Shown: piece by piece, positions 18,555-26,678 of the stretch
How positions within the stretch are numbered: position 1 is the stretch's first letter
Layout: each line of letters begins with the position of its first letter
Source: UBA1189 sp045594245
Lineage (GTDB): Bacteria > Bacteroidota > Bacteroidia > Bacteroidales > Bacteroidaceae
DNA: 62,693 bases
Direction: 5' to 3'
NCBI GenBank assembly: GCA_045594245.1
Contig: JAZNYG010000087.1
Span: forward strand, 1-62,693
Notes under the pieces: model-generated
Databases searched by the model: none
Told to the model about the DNA's origin: nothing
The model's input: only the letters and a program-made list of their open reading frames with translations
Position numbers and translations under genes: made by a program

Positions 18555-21500
18555 ATGAGAATCAAGAATTTACTCAGAAGTGTTTTGATGTTGCTTTTGG
18601 TAGTGGGCACACTTCCTGCTATGGCAGCATTCAAGGACATCAAGATTGACTTGAACAGTCTTCTGACAAGTGAAGAGACAGTGCAAGGTACAGCCCTTTC
18701 GTTTGGCTTGGCAGTCGCTGATGACGGAACAGTATCTCGTGTGGCTGCTGATGAACCTACAGCCAACGCCGTAGTGTCAGGTACTTACCACAGTGATCAT
18801 GGATGGACAGGCTCACAGATGGTTGTGGCGGTTGATGGACCAGTAAAGATAGGTATCGGAAACTGTACCTACAGTGGGACGTCAAAGGCTAAAGCTACAG
18901 CAACAGATGGGACGGTTGTAGACATCACAACCGAGCAGACCTGTTATAAGAACGATCAAAGTGTAAGTTATGGATATTACAATGGTGAGGCTACTACGCT
19001 GACCATCAAAGGCTCTGACTACAATCGTTATTTTAGTGTAGAGGCTGTCAACATGGATGATATCCCAAACGAAGCTACCTTGACCTATACTCTTGGTGAA
19101 GCGACAGCAGAAGGTACTGTACCCGCAGCTGTAAAGGTAGCAATTGGCGGCGTGGTGAAGATTCCCGCTAATACAACGCTTTATGCCGAAGGAAAGACCC
19201 TTACAGGTTGGACAGATGGTGCTGCAACTTATACAAAAGGGCAGGAAGTGACTTTGACAGAAGATATCACGCTGACTCCAATATTCACAGATAACAGTGT
19301 ATCGCTTTCTGACCGCACAGAAACTGTAGCCATCAAGTGGTATTTCGGTGAAGGTAATGGCGTAGGCACGCTTAATGCTCAAGGCAAGACAACCCTTCTT
19401 GTAGCTCAAGCCGTTGTAGGCGAGCATACCATAGACGTGAAGATGGCTATTGATGCCACCAATGGTAAGGCCAACAATGTAGGTCGTGGCGATTCATGGG
19501 CACAAGTTAACAGCGGTACTATATTGACAGTTCCCTCATGCAAAGATGCTGAAGTCAGCATGACCGCTTATGGAACTATCGGGGCCGAAGGAAAAACTGC
19601 TACCACATTTGCTGGTCAGGCCAACTATACCGCAGGCACTACCGTGACCTACACTGCAGTCGACGAAGCTGCTACATTAGATATCGTGGTCGGTAACGAC
19701 GCCAGCTATGTTAGTGAGGTGAGTGTAAGCCTTCCTGTAGTGGAGCAGAAAGAGGACGACGAGCCTATCGCTGCTGCTTGGCGCGATATCAAGATTGACT
19801 TTACTAACGGCCAGATGTTGACATCTGAGGAGACCGAACTCACGACATTCGGCGTAGCTATTGCCGAGGATGGCGCTGCCACTCGCGTAGCTGCCGATGA
19901 CGCTACTGCCAACATCGTTGTTACGGGTAAGTTCCATAGCAATGAGCACGGCTTGGGCAACTTCTCAGCAACAGTGAAAGTAGAAGGCCCCGTTAAGGTG
20001 AGCATGGGTACATGTGCATGGGGTGGCGATGTTGTCATCAAGAATGAAGCAGGTGAGACCGTAGGCACATTCAATACCAATAACGGTGCTTGCTATCATA
20101 ACGATAAAGCCGCTAATATCGCTTACGGATATTATAATGGAGAGGCTACTACGCTGACTATCTCAGGTGGCTCGTACACTCCGTATGTAGCCGTAGAGAA
20201 GCTGGAAGAGGTTATCGCTGAGGCTACAGTAACCTATGCTTTGGGCGAGGTAGTGGCAGAGGGCGAAGTTCCCGCTGCCGTTAAGGTTGTAGTTGGAGAA
20301 AAGGTTGTAGTACCTGCCAACTTTACTCTCTATGTAGAAGGTAAGACACTGACTGGTTGGACCGATGGCACCAATACCTATGCTGCAGACGCAGAGATTA
20401 CCCCTGAGGCAGACGTCACACTGACACCGGTATTTACAGACAATGAGGTGGCTTTGGCCGACCGCAAAGAGCCGGTAACCCTCAAGTGGGACTTCCAGCG
20501 TCAGAACGGCGCCCCCACTGTAGGTTATGAAGGCAAGACAGCCATTTGGGTTACTCAGGCTGTGGTAGAGGGTAAGGCCATCGATGTAAAGATGGATATC
20601 GATGCTACTTCCGGTAAGATGGCCAATGGCAATTGGAACGATTGGGCTCAGCTCAATGGTGGCACCAAGTTTATCATACCTTCGTGCAAGGATGCCGTAG
20701 TCTCTATGGAGGCATACAGCGCTATCAGTACCACTACTATCGACGGACAGACCGACTACACCAGCGGCAATACCATCTCCTATACTATTGCCAACACTGC
20801 CGAGACCATAGAGGTTGTCATTGGCGACGGTTCATATTATCGCTACATTCAGACGGTACTTCCCGTAGTGGAGAAGGATAATTCGGGTCTAAGCTTCGAC
20901 AATGCAGAGGCAAGTGCCGTATGGGCCTTTACCAGCAGTGCTACCGAACAGGCTGTGACCACTCCCGAGGGTGCCTTTACGATGAATTCAGTATCTACGG
21001 GTTCAATGACTCCTGGTACTGCCTCGGCCAAGGGCATCGACTACGTTACCGTGATGCCTGCCGATGCTTCTGACTGCAGCGTAGTATGGAGCATCAAGCC
21101 TGCCAAGGGACTTACCTTTACTCCTGCCAAGGTGAGTGCTAAGGTACAGCGCTTTGGTACAGACGGTGGCACACTCGATGTGATTGCACGCACAGAGGAT
21201 GGCCAAGAGGTGACTCTGGCAACAGGACTGATCCCCGCACGTAACAATAAGGAGCAGGCAGACGATAAGCATGGTGCTGATGCTAAGTATTGCAACGAGT
21301 TTGCACTCGAAGTACCCGCTTCACTCGCTACTTCGGGCACCTTCTCACTCGTAGTGAAGGTTAACGGCTTGGGCAGCACCAAGACTGTTGGATTCAGCGA
21401 CGTTCGTATCAATGGTACAATCAATGGTACTATCGAGGCAGTTGCCAAGTATACTCTCTCGGCAACAGCTAATATAGCCGAGGCTGGTACTGTAAACGTA

Positions 21501-24065
21501 TACCCCGCAAGTGAAGTCTACGACGACGGCACAGAGCTGACCCTCACTGCTACCGAGAACTTCGGATACGACTTTGTAAACTGGACCAATGCTGCAGGCG
21601 AAGAGGTATCGACAGAGAACAAGTTTGTATGGACAGTTACAGCAGATGAGGTGCTCACAGCCAACTTCAAGCAAGTGAATACCTACGAACTTGCGATGAC
21701 TATTGATGGCGGTGCCAACGACTATATGATTTCGTACAATCCTGCTCCTACCATCGTTGATGGCAAGCAGATGTACGAGGAGGGCACTATCGTAGGCATT
21801 GCTGCAGCTTCTAATCCTATCCTTACCTTCACCAACTGGGACAATGGGGAGACCAATCCTGCGCTTTCCGTGACCATGGATGCCGACAAGGCCTATACCG
21901 CTTCATACAGTGCAGTAGACTATATCGTGGGATGGGACTTCATCAAGCGAGGAAACAACGGACGTCCTGCCGACTTCGCATCGACTACGGACAATGAGAC
22001 CGCTACCCTTTACCTCATCAACGAGAATGGTGACACTCAGGGCTGGCTCGACAAGTCTAAGGAAGCTGCCGGAGGTTACGAATCCTTCGAAGGTGCTGCT
22101 GTAAACTGGAAGAAGCTCGGTGAATACTGGTATGAGACCAAGATCAATGCTACCGAATTCACAGAGATTCGTGTTGAGGCTGAGCTGATGTACAACTACA
22201 ATGCCTATACTACAGTAATCGTAGAATATTCAGTTGACGGAACCGAGTGGACCGAAGGAGGACGTGTTACTATGGCCGGTGCCAAGACCGAGAACGCTGT
22301 AAGCGCTGAATTTGGTGATGATGCCAACAACCAGGCTACCCTTTACATCCGCTTCCGTCCTGACAAGGAGTTCGGTTCAGTAGACGGTACATCTGCACCT
22401 GACAATGACGGTACCACCATTACCAACATCTTCGTGTATGGTACCAAGAAGTTGGTTGACGATGGTCAAGATCCCACTCTCCTCTCATCCGTACCGACCA
22501 ATGGCGCTACCGGAGCATCGGCAACCGGCAAGATTGTGCTCAACTTCCACGAGAAGGTTACCCTTGCCAACGCTAAGGCTACTATTGGCGACAAGGAGAT
22601 AGAGGGTGCAGTATCGGGCAAGACGGTGACATTCCCATACATGGGCTTGCAGTACAACACCGAGTACACATTCACACTGGCTGCCAACTCTGTATACGAC
22701 CTCACAGGCAACGCTTGCAAGGAGGATATCGTCATCAAGTTTACCACTATCGCACCGCCTACCGTGACACCGGGCATGTACGATGCTGTGGTTACCAATG
22801 CGGATGAACTCCTCGACGCCTTCAAGAAGGCCGATGGCCAGAAGCGTTTCCGCATATTCCTCCACGATGGCACCTACGACCTTGGTAATGCTTGCCTCAC
22901 CACCGTACCGGGCAACGTATCGCTCATCGGTGAAAGTATGGAGAACACCATCATTATGAACAAGGCTATCGAAGAGGGTATAGGTATCACTGCTACGCTC
23001 TGCACAGGTGGCGAGAACGTATATATGCAGGACCTCACCATCAAGAATGCCGGCGACTACGATGCTACCGCATTTGCCGGACGCTATGTAGCGCTGCAGG
23101 AGAATGCCAGCAAGGCCATATACAAGAACGTACGCCTCCTCTCCAACCAAGACACCTATTATACTCGTGCTACCAAGCGTACCTATTGGGAAGGTGGTAT
23201 GATCACGGGTACCGTGGACTATATCTGCGGTGGTGGCGACGTCTTCTTCAATGGAGTGACACTCTACAACAATGCCCGTAGCAATGGCAACTGCATCACA
23301 GCACCTGCCACCTCATCAGACTGGGGATATGTATTCGTTGATTGTACTATCGATGGTGACAAGGGTCAGGATGGTATCTACTCACTGGGCCGTCCATGGC
23401 AGAGCTCACCACGTGCCGTATACATCAATACCACAATGAAGATTATCCCCACAGCTGCCGGATGGAGCGATATGGGTGCCGTACCCGCTCTCTTTGCCGA
23501 GTATAATAGCCATACCGAGAGTGGAGCACCTGTAGACTGCAGCAAGCGTAAGACCAGCTTCAAGTCAAACGATGTAGACGTTGCGGTTACCTACAATCCT
23601 GTACTCACTGCTGCCGAGGCAGCCAAGTTCACTGTCGAGAATGTGCTCGCTGGTGACGATGGCTGGCAGCCCCAGTTGCTCACCGAGCAGGCTATAGCTC
23701 CCGTGCTCACTGTGGCCGATGGCCTTATCAGCTGGCCCGCATCAGACTATGTATTCTGCTATGCAATCTGCAAGAATGGTAAGGTGGTGGAATTCACCAA
23801 TGAGACATCATACACCATCCCCACTGATGCTGCTGACACTGACCTGTTCAGCGTACGTGCAGCCAACGAGATGGGTGGTCTTGGCGTAGCCTCTGCAGCT
23901 GTAAACAATACTGGCATACAGACCCTCGTAGCTGGTGGTGAGGTAGTATCTACTACCATCTACAACGCTTCAGGTGTAGCTATGCCTACCATGCAGCGCG
24001 GTCTCAATATCGTATGCACCACCTATGCCAACGGTGCAGTACGTATCGAGAAGGTAGTGAAATAA
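18555..24065 (+). CDS. Secreted 1836-aa protein with C-terminal pectin methylesterase (CE8) domain
   Basis: The signal peptide is MRIKNLLRSVLMLLLVVGTL-PAMA. Two homologous copies of a roughly 385-residue unit follow (openings FKDIKIDLNSLLTSEET and WRDIKIDFTNGQMLTSEET; both contain GYYNGEATTLTI, GKTLTGWTDG, LTPIFTDN/LTPVFTDN and VPSCKDA/IPSCKDA). Next come a beta domain (about 775-965), a repeat-type segment (YDFVNWTNAAGEE, LTFTNWDNGE), a CBM-like domain, an SbsA-type Ig domain (about 1305-1400), and the CE8 beta helix (about 1400-1690). CE8 motifs are SNQDTYY (catalytic acid Asp), GTVDYICG (nucleophile Asp) and SLGRPWQ (substrate Arg). The protein ends in a sorting-type tail (IYNASGVAM ... 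GLNIVCTTYANG). It demethylates homogalacturonan, which lets lyases act and supplies GH105 with substrate. Confidence 0.93.
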   Translation: MRIKNLLRSVLMLLLVVGTLPAMAAFKDIKIDLNSLLTSEETVQGTALSFGLAVADDGTVSRVAADEPTANAVVSGTYHSDHGWTGSQMVVAVDGPVKIGIGNCTYSGTSKAKATATDGTVVDITTEQTCYKNDQSVSYGYYNGEATTLTIKGSDYNRYFSVEAVNMDDIPNEATLTYTLGEATAEGTVPAAVKVAIGGVVKIPANTTLYAEGKTLTGWTDGAATYTKGQEVTLTEDITLTPIFTDNSVSLSDRTETVAIKWYFGEGNGVGTLNAQGKTTLLVAQAVVGEHTIDVKMAIDATNGKANNVGRGDSWAQVNSGTILTVPSCKDAEVSMTAYGTIGAEGKTATTFAGQANYTAGTTVTYTAVDEAATLDIVVGNDASYVSEVSVSLPVVEQKEDDEPIAAAWRDIKIDFTNGQMLTSEETELTTFGVAIAEDGAATRVAADDATANIVVTGKFHSNEHGLGNFSATVKVEGPVKVSMGTCAWGGDVVIKNEAGETVGTFNTNNGACYHNDKAANIAYGYYNGEATTLTISGGSYTPYVAVEKLEEVIAEATVTYALGEVVAEGEVPAAVKVVVGEKVVVPANFTLYVEGKTLTGWTDGTNTYAADAEITPEADVTLTPVFTDNEVALADRKEPVTLKWDFQRQNGAPTVGYEGKTAIWVTQAVVEGKAIDVKMDIDATSGKMANGNWNDWAQLNGGTKFIIPSCKDAVVSMEAYSAISTTTIDGQTDYTSGNTISYTIANTAETIEVVIGDGSYYRYIQTVLPVVEKDNSGLSFDNAEASAVWAFTSSATEQAVTTPEGAFTMNSVSTGSMTPGTASAKGIDYVTVMPADASDCSVVWSIKPAKGLTFTPAKVSAKVQRFGTDGGTLDVIARTEDGQEVTLATGLIPARNNKEQADDKHGADAKYCNEFALEVPASLATSGTFSLVVKVNGLGSTKTVGFSDVRINGTINGTIEAVAKYTLSATANIAEAGTVNVYPASEVYDDGTELTLTATENFGYDFVNWTNAAGEEVSTENKFVWTVTADEVLTANFKQVNTYELAMTIDGGANDYMISYNPAPTIVDGKQMYEEGTIVGIAAASNPILTFTNWDNGETNPALSVTMDADKAYTASYSAVDYIVGWDFIKRGNNGRPADFASTTDNETATLYLINENGDTQGWLDKSKEAAGGYESFEGAAVNWKKLGEYWYETKINATEFTEIRVEAELMYNYNAYTTVIVEYSVDGTEWTEGGRVTMAGAKTENAVSAEFGDDANNQATLYIRFRPDKEFGSVDGTSAPDNDGTTITNIFVYGTKKLVDDGQDPTLLSSVPTNGATGASATGKIVLNFHEKVTLANAKATIGDKEIEGAVSGKTVTFPYMGLQYNTEYTFTLAANSVYDLTGNACKEDIVIKFTTIAPPTVTPGMYDAVVTNADELLDAFKKADGQKRFRIFLHDGTYDLGNACLTTVPGNVSLIGESMENTIIMNKAIEEGIGITATLCTGGENVYMQDLTIKNAGDYDATAFAGRYVALQENASKAIYKNVRLLSNQDTYYTRATKRTYWEGGMITGTVDYICGGGDVFFNGVTLYNNARSNGNCITAPATSSDWGYVFVDCTIDGDKGQDGIYSLGRPWQSSPRAVYINTTMKIIPTAAGWSDMGAVPALFAEYNSHTESGAPVDCSKRKTSFKSNDVDVAVTYNPVLTAAEAAKFTVENVLAGDDGWQPQLLTEQAIAPVLTVADGLISWPASDYVFCYAICKNGKVVEFTNETSYTIPTDAADTDLFSVRAANEMGGLGVASAAVNNTGIQTLVAGGEVVSTTIYNASGVAMPTMQRGLNIVCTTYANGAVRIEKVVK

Positions 24066-24086
24066 CCTATATCAATATGTTTAAAG

Positions 24087-24120
24087 AAAAGGAGGGTGTG
24101 TCGTGACACACCCTCCTTTT
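24087..24120 (+). terminator. Intrinsic terminator after the pectin methylesterase gene
   Basis: Perfect 16-bp arms AAAAGGAGGGTGTGTC / GACACACCCTCCTTTT with a 2-nt centre, followed by CTTACAA. It lies 22 bp after the stop. Confidence 0.9.
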
Positions 24121-24177
24121 CTTACAATTACCCCTCCTAGTTCGGTGAAAATACGAGCTAACTCCTTACAAAAAACA

Positions 24178-24205
24178 ACGTGGGCAGACATAAGTCTACC
24201 CACGT
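24178..24205 (-). terminator. Intrinsic terminator after rpsU
   Basis: 12-bp arms ACGTGGGCAGAC / GTCTACCCACGT around ATAA. The single mismatch is a G-U pair in the minus-strand RNA but C-A in the plus-strand RNA, which supports use by rpsU. Confidence 0.8.
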
Positions 24206-24226
24206 ATATAGCTCAACATATATGAA

Positions 24227-24418
24227 TTACTCTTCGTTCTGACGCAAGCTTTGTACGTATATAGCACGTTCCATCTTAAGACGCTTAATCTCAGAAGGCT
24301 TGTTGAACTGCTGACGACGACGAAGTTCCTTTACCACGCCAGTCTTCTCAAATTTTCTCTTAAATTTCTTGAGGGCTCTTTCTATGTTTTCTCCCTCTTT
24401 TACAGGTACTACAATCAT
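24227..24418 (-). CDS. rpsU: 30S ribosomal protein bS21
   Basis: A 63-aa basic protein (MIVVPVKEGENIERALKKFK opening, FEKTGVVKELRRRQ) typical of bS21. In Bacteroidetes this protein helps to sequester the anti-Shine-Dalgarno end of 16S rRNA, which is why genes there rarely use SD sequences (established for the phylum). It is monocistronic, with a strong promoter and a 128-nt AT-rich leader that contains an isolated perfect SD-like sequence; see the leader entry. Confidence 0.97.
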   Translation of the reverse strand: MIVVPVKEGENIERALKKFKRKFEKTGVVKELRRRQQFNKPSEIKRLKMERAIYVQSLRQNEE

Positions 24419-24546
24419 TTTTCTATTTTATATTTTTATTATTAATCTTTTTCTTTTATGGGGGCACCCAATGCCTTATACGCAATTATTATATAGCTAA
24501 TCCTGTATGTTTCTAATTAAATCCTTACCTCCTTTACACTTTTAGC
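24419..24546 (-). promoter_or_regulatory. rpsU 5' leader with an AAAGGAGGT anti-SD-binding sequence
   Basis: The transcript should begin near 24546. On the minus strand it carries AAAGGAGGT at 24535-24527, a perfect complement to the 16S rRNA 3' end, but 109 nt upstream of the rpsU ATG and not followed by a start codon at the normal spacing. No other gene start in the window has such a sequence. A role in bS21 autoregulation is inferred. Confidence 0.55.
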
Positions 24547-24551
24547 GGCTG

Positions 24552-24583
24552 CAAAGATAGTGCAAACCAAGCGAAGATGCAAA
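24552..24583 (-). promoter_or_regulatory. rpsU promoter
   Basis: On the minus strand: TTTG (24583-24580), 20-bp spacer, TATCTTTG (24559-24552). The spacer ends in TTGCAC, a feature shared with the prfB, dusB and argS promoters. Confidence 0.85.
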
Positions 24584-24761
24584 TTTATTTTCTATTTTTC
24601 CCAAATAGCTACGAAAAGAAAGACTGAAATAGAGAGATTACACAGCAAATATCTACCAATAGAGGAATCCGGCTTCCTATGAAATAGCATTGGTATAACA
24701 TTTCTCAAACTTCATAATAGAAGTTAATCTGCATAATCTTCGTTAAGTAAAAAATTTGCAC

Positions 24762-24769
24762 TATTTTTG
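24762..24769 (+). promoter_or_regulatory. argS -7 promoter element
   Basis: TATTTTTG preceded directly by TTGCAC, 30 bp before the argS ATG. This rules out the TTG at 24767 as a start codon, since it would lie in the promoter. Confidence 0.75.
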
Positions 24770-24799
24770 CATCAATTTACAAAAGCACCTATAAAACAT

Positions 24800-26584
24800 A
24801 TGATAGAAGAAAAATTAGTAAAAAGTATCGTTGAAGCGATACAAGCGTTGTATAGGACAGCGGTAGAGCCTGCACAAGTACAACTGCAGAAGACAAAGAA
24901 AGAGTTTGAGGGTCATCTGACGCTCGTCGTGTTCCCCTTCCTGCGTACCTCACGCAAGGGTCCCGAGCAGACGGCCCAAGAGATAGGTGAATATTTGGCA
25001 GCCAACGAACCGATGGTACAGGCGTTCAATGTCATTAAGGGATTCCTCAATATCACCATCTCCGCATCGGCATGGGTGGAGCTGCTCGGCACGATCGATA
25101 GCGATGCCAAGTATGGCTTGCAGACTCCCACAGAGAATTCTCCGCTGGTGATGATCGAGTACTCATCGCCCAATACCAACAAACCCCTTCACCTGGGCCA
25201 CGTGCGCAACAACCTCCTGGGTTATGCGCTGGCCAACATCATGGAGGCCAACGGCAACCGCGTGGTGAAGACCAACATCGTGAACGACCGCGGCATACAC
25301 ATCTGCAAGTCGATGCTGGCATGGCAGAAGTATGGCGAGGGTGAGACCCCCGAGACATCGGGCAAGAAGGGCGACCACCTCATCGGTGACTACTACGTGG
25401 CCTTCGACAAGCACTACAAGGCCGAGGTGGCCGAGATCATGGAGCGCGAGGGCTGCACCAAGGAGGAGGCAGAGGCCAAGTCGCCCCTGATGGCCGAGGC
25501 ACGCGAGATGCTCGTGAAGTGGGAGGCTGGTGACCCCGAGGTGCGTGGCCTGTGGCAGATGATGAACGAGTGGGTATACGCTGGATTCGACGAGACATAC
25601 AAGATGATGGGCGTAGACTTCGACAAGATATACTACGAATCGCAGACCTACCTTGAAGGCAAGGAGAAGGTGATGGAGGGCTTGGACAAGGGCTTCTTCT
25701 TCCGCAAGGAGGATGGCTCGGTATGGGCCGACCTCACCGGTGAGGGCCTCGACCACAAGCTCCTGCTCCGTAGCGACGGCACATCGGTATACATGACCCA
25801 GGACATCGGTACCGCCAAGCTGCGCTTCCAGGACTACCCCATCAACAAGATGATCTACGTGGTGGGCAACGAGCAGAACTACCACTTCCAGGTACTCTCT
25901 ATCCTGCTCGACAAGCTTGGCTTCGACTGGGGCAAGGACCTCGTGCACTTCTCGTACGGCATGGTAGAGCTGCCCGAGGGCAAGATGAAGAGCCGCGAAG
26001 GCACCGTAGTGGATGCCGATGACCTCATGGCCGAGATGATAGCCACCGCACGCGACACCTCGAAGGAGCTGGGCAAGCTCGACGGACTCACCGCCGAGGA
26101 GGCCGAGGATATCGCCCGCATTGTAGGCCTTGGTGCACTCAAGTACTTCATCCTTAAGGTTGATGCCCGCAAGAACATGACCTTCAACCCCAAGGAGTCT
26201 ATCGACTTCAACGGCAATACAGGTCCCTTCATCCAGTACACCTATGCCCGCATCCAGTCTATCCTGCGCAAAGCAGCGGATGTTCAATTGACAATTGACA
26301 ATGCACAATTGACAATTAATGAGAAGGAGATGGCATTGATACAGAAGCTGGCCGAGTTCCCCGCCGTAGTGAAGGAGGCAGGCGTAAGCTACACCCCCTC
26401 GGTGATTGCCAACTACGTATACGACCTCGTGAAGGAGTTCAACCAGTTCTACCACGACTACAGCATCCTGCGTGAGGAGGACGAAGCTGTGAAGCGCTTC
26501 CGCCTCGTGCTCTCGGCCAACGTGGCCAAGATCATCCGCTTGGGCATGGGATTGCTCGGCATCGAGGTGCCTGATAGAATGTAA
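24800..26584 (+). CDS. argS: Arginyl-tRNA synthetase
   Basis: Charges tRNA-Arg. The ATG at 24800 (MIEEKLVKSIVEAI) gives 594 aa, a normal length. The N-terminal Add1 domain is followed by the class I HIGH signature (PNTNKPLHLGHVRNN, about residues 124-138) and a KMSKS-type loop (KMKSREGTVV, about 395). The C-terminal anticodon-binding helical domain ends LGIEVPDRM. Oddity: residues about 495-510 (VQLTIDNAQLTINEKE) are encoded by five 7-bp repeats of the TTGACAA type at 26288-26322, a repeat otherwise seen in intergenic DNA, so a repeat element appears to have been absorbed into the coding sequence between the catalytic and anticodon-binding regions. Codon use suggests high expression. Confidence 0.97.
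   Translation: MIEEKLVKSIVEAIQALYRTAVEPAQVQLQKTKKEFEGHLTLVVFPFLRTSRKGPEQTAQEIGEYLAANEPMVQAFNVIKGFLNITISASAWVELLGTIDSDAKYGLQTPTENSPLVMIEYSSPNTNKPLHLGHVRNNLLGYALANIMEANGNRVVKTNIVNDRGIHICKSMLAWQKYGEGETPETSGKKGDHLIGDYYVAFDKHYKAEVAEIMEREGCTKEEAEAKSPLMAEAREMLVKWEAGDPEVRGLWQMMNEWVYAGFDETYKMMGVDFDKIYYESQTYLEGKEKVMEGLDKGFFFRKEDGSVWADLTGEGLDHKLLLRSDGTSVYMTQDIGTAKLRFQDYPINKMIYVVGNEQNYHFQVLSILLDKLGFDWGKDLVHFSYGMVELPEGKMKSREGTVVDADDLMAEMIATARDTSKELGKLDGLTAEEAEDIARIVGLGALKYFILKVDARKNMTFNPKESIDFNGNTGPFIQYTYARIQSILRKAADVQLTIDNAQLTINEKEMALIQKLAEFPAVVKEAGVSYTPSVIANYVYDLVKEFNQFYHDYSILREEDEAVKRFRLVLSANVAKIIRLGMGLLGIEVPDRM
26288..26322 (+). repeat. Heptamer array (TTGACAA type) inside argS
   Basis: Units TTGACAA, TTGACAA, TGCACAA, TTGACAA, TTAATGA run in phase through the coding sequence. 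The reverse complement of the same heptamer is arrayed at 52552-52586. Confidence 0.85.
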
Positions 26585-26587
26585 GAT

Positions 26588-26675
26588 GAGTGAAAAGTAA
26601 AGAGGGAAGAGTGAAGAGGTTGCATACATCGCGGAGCCAAACTCTTTACTCTTCCTTCTTAGTTCTTCCCTTTTT
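26588..26675. repeat. Inverted heptamer arrays between argS and rnhA
   Basis: Left array 26588-26622 has units GAGTGAA, AAGTAAA, GAGGGAA, GAGTGAA, GAGGTTG. Right array 26641-26675 has units ACTCTTT, ACTCTTC, CTTCTTA, GTTCTTC, CCTTTTT, approximately the inverse. An 18-bp spacer separates them. It could fold as a hairpin between the two genes. Confidence 0.8.
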
Positions 26676-26678
26676 CAT

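Noticed and set aside
24087..24096. AAAAGGAGGG as a possible SD sequence
   Set aside because: It is one arm of the terminator after the pectin methylesterase gene and no start codon follows.
24767..24799. TTG start of argS giving 11 extra residues
   Set aside because: The TTG is part of the -7 box TATTTTTG; the ATG at 24800 gives the family N-terminus.
25163..26629. A 488-residue open frame antisense to argS
   Set aside because: It mirrors the codon bias of argS; the sequence is Val/Leu/His-rich without any recognisable domain, and argS is certain on the other strand.
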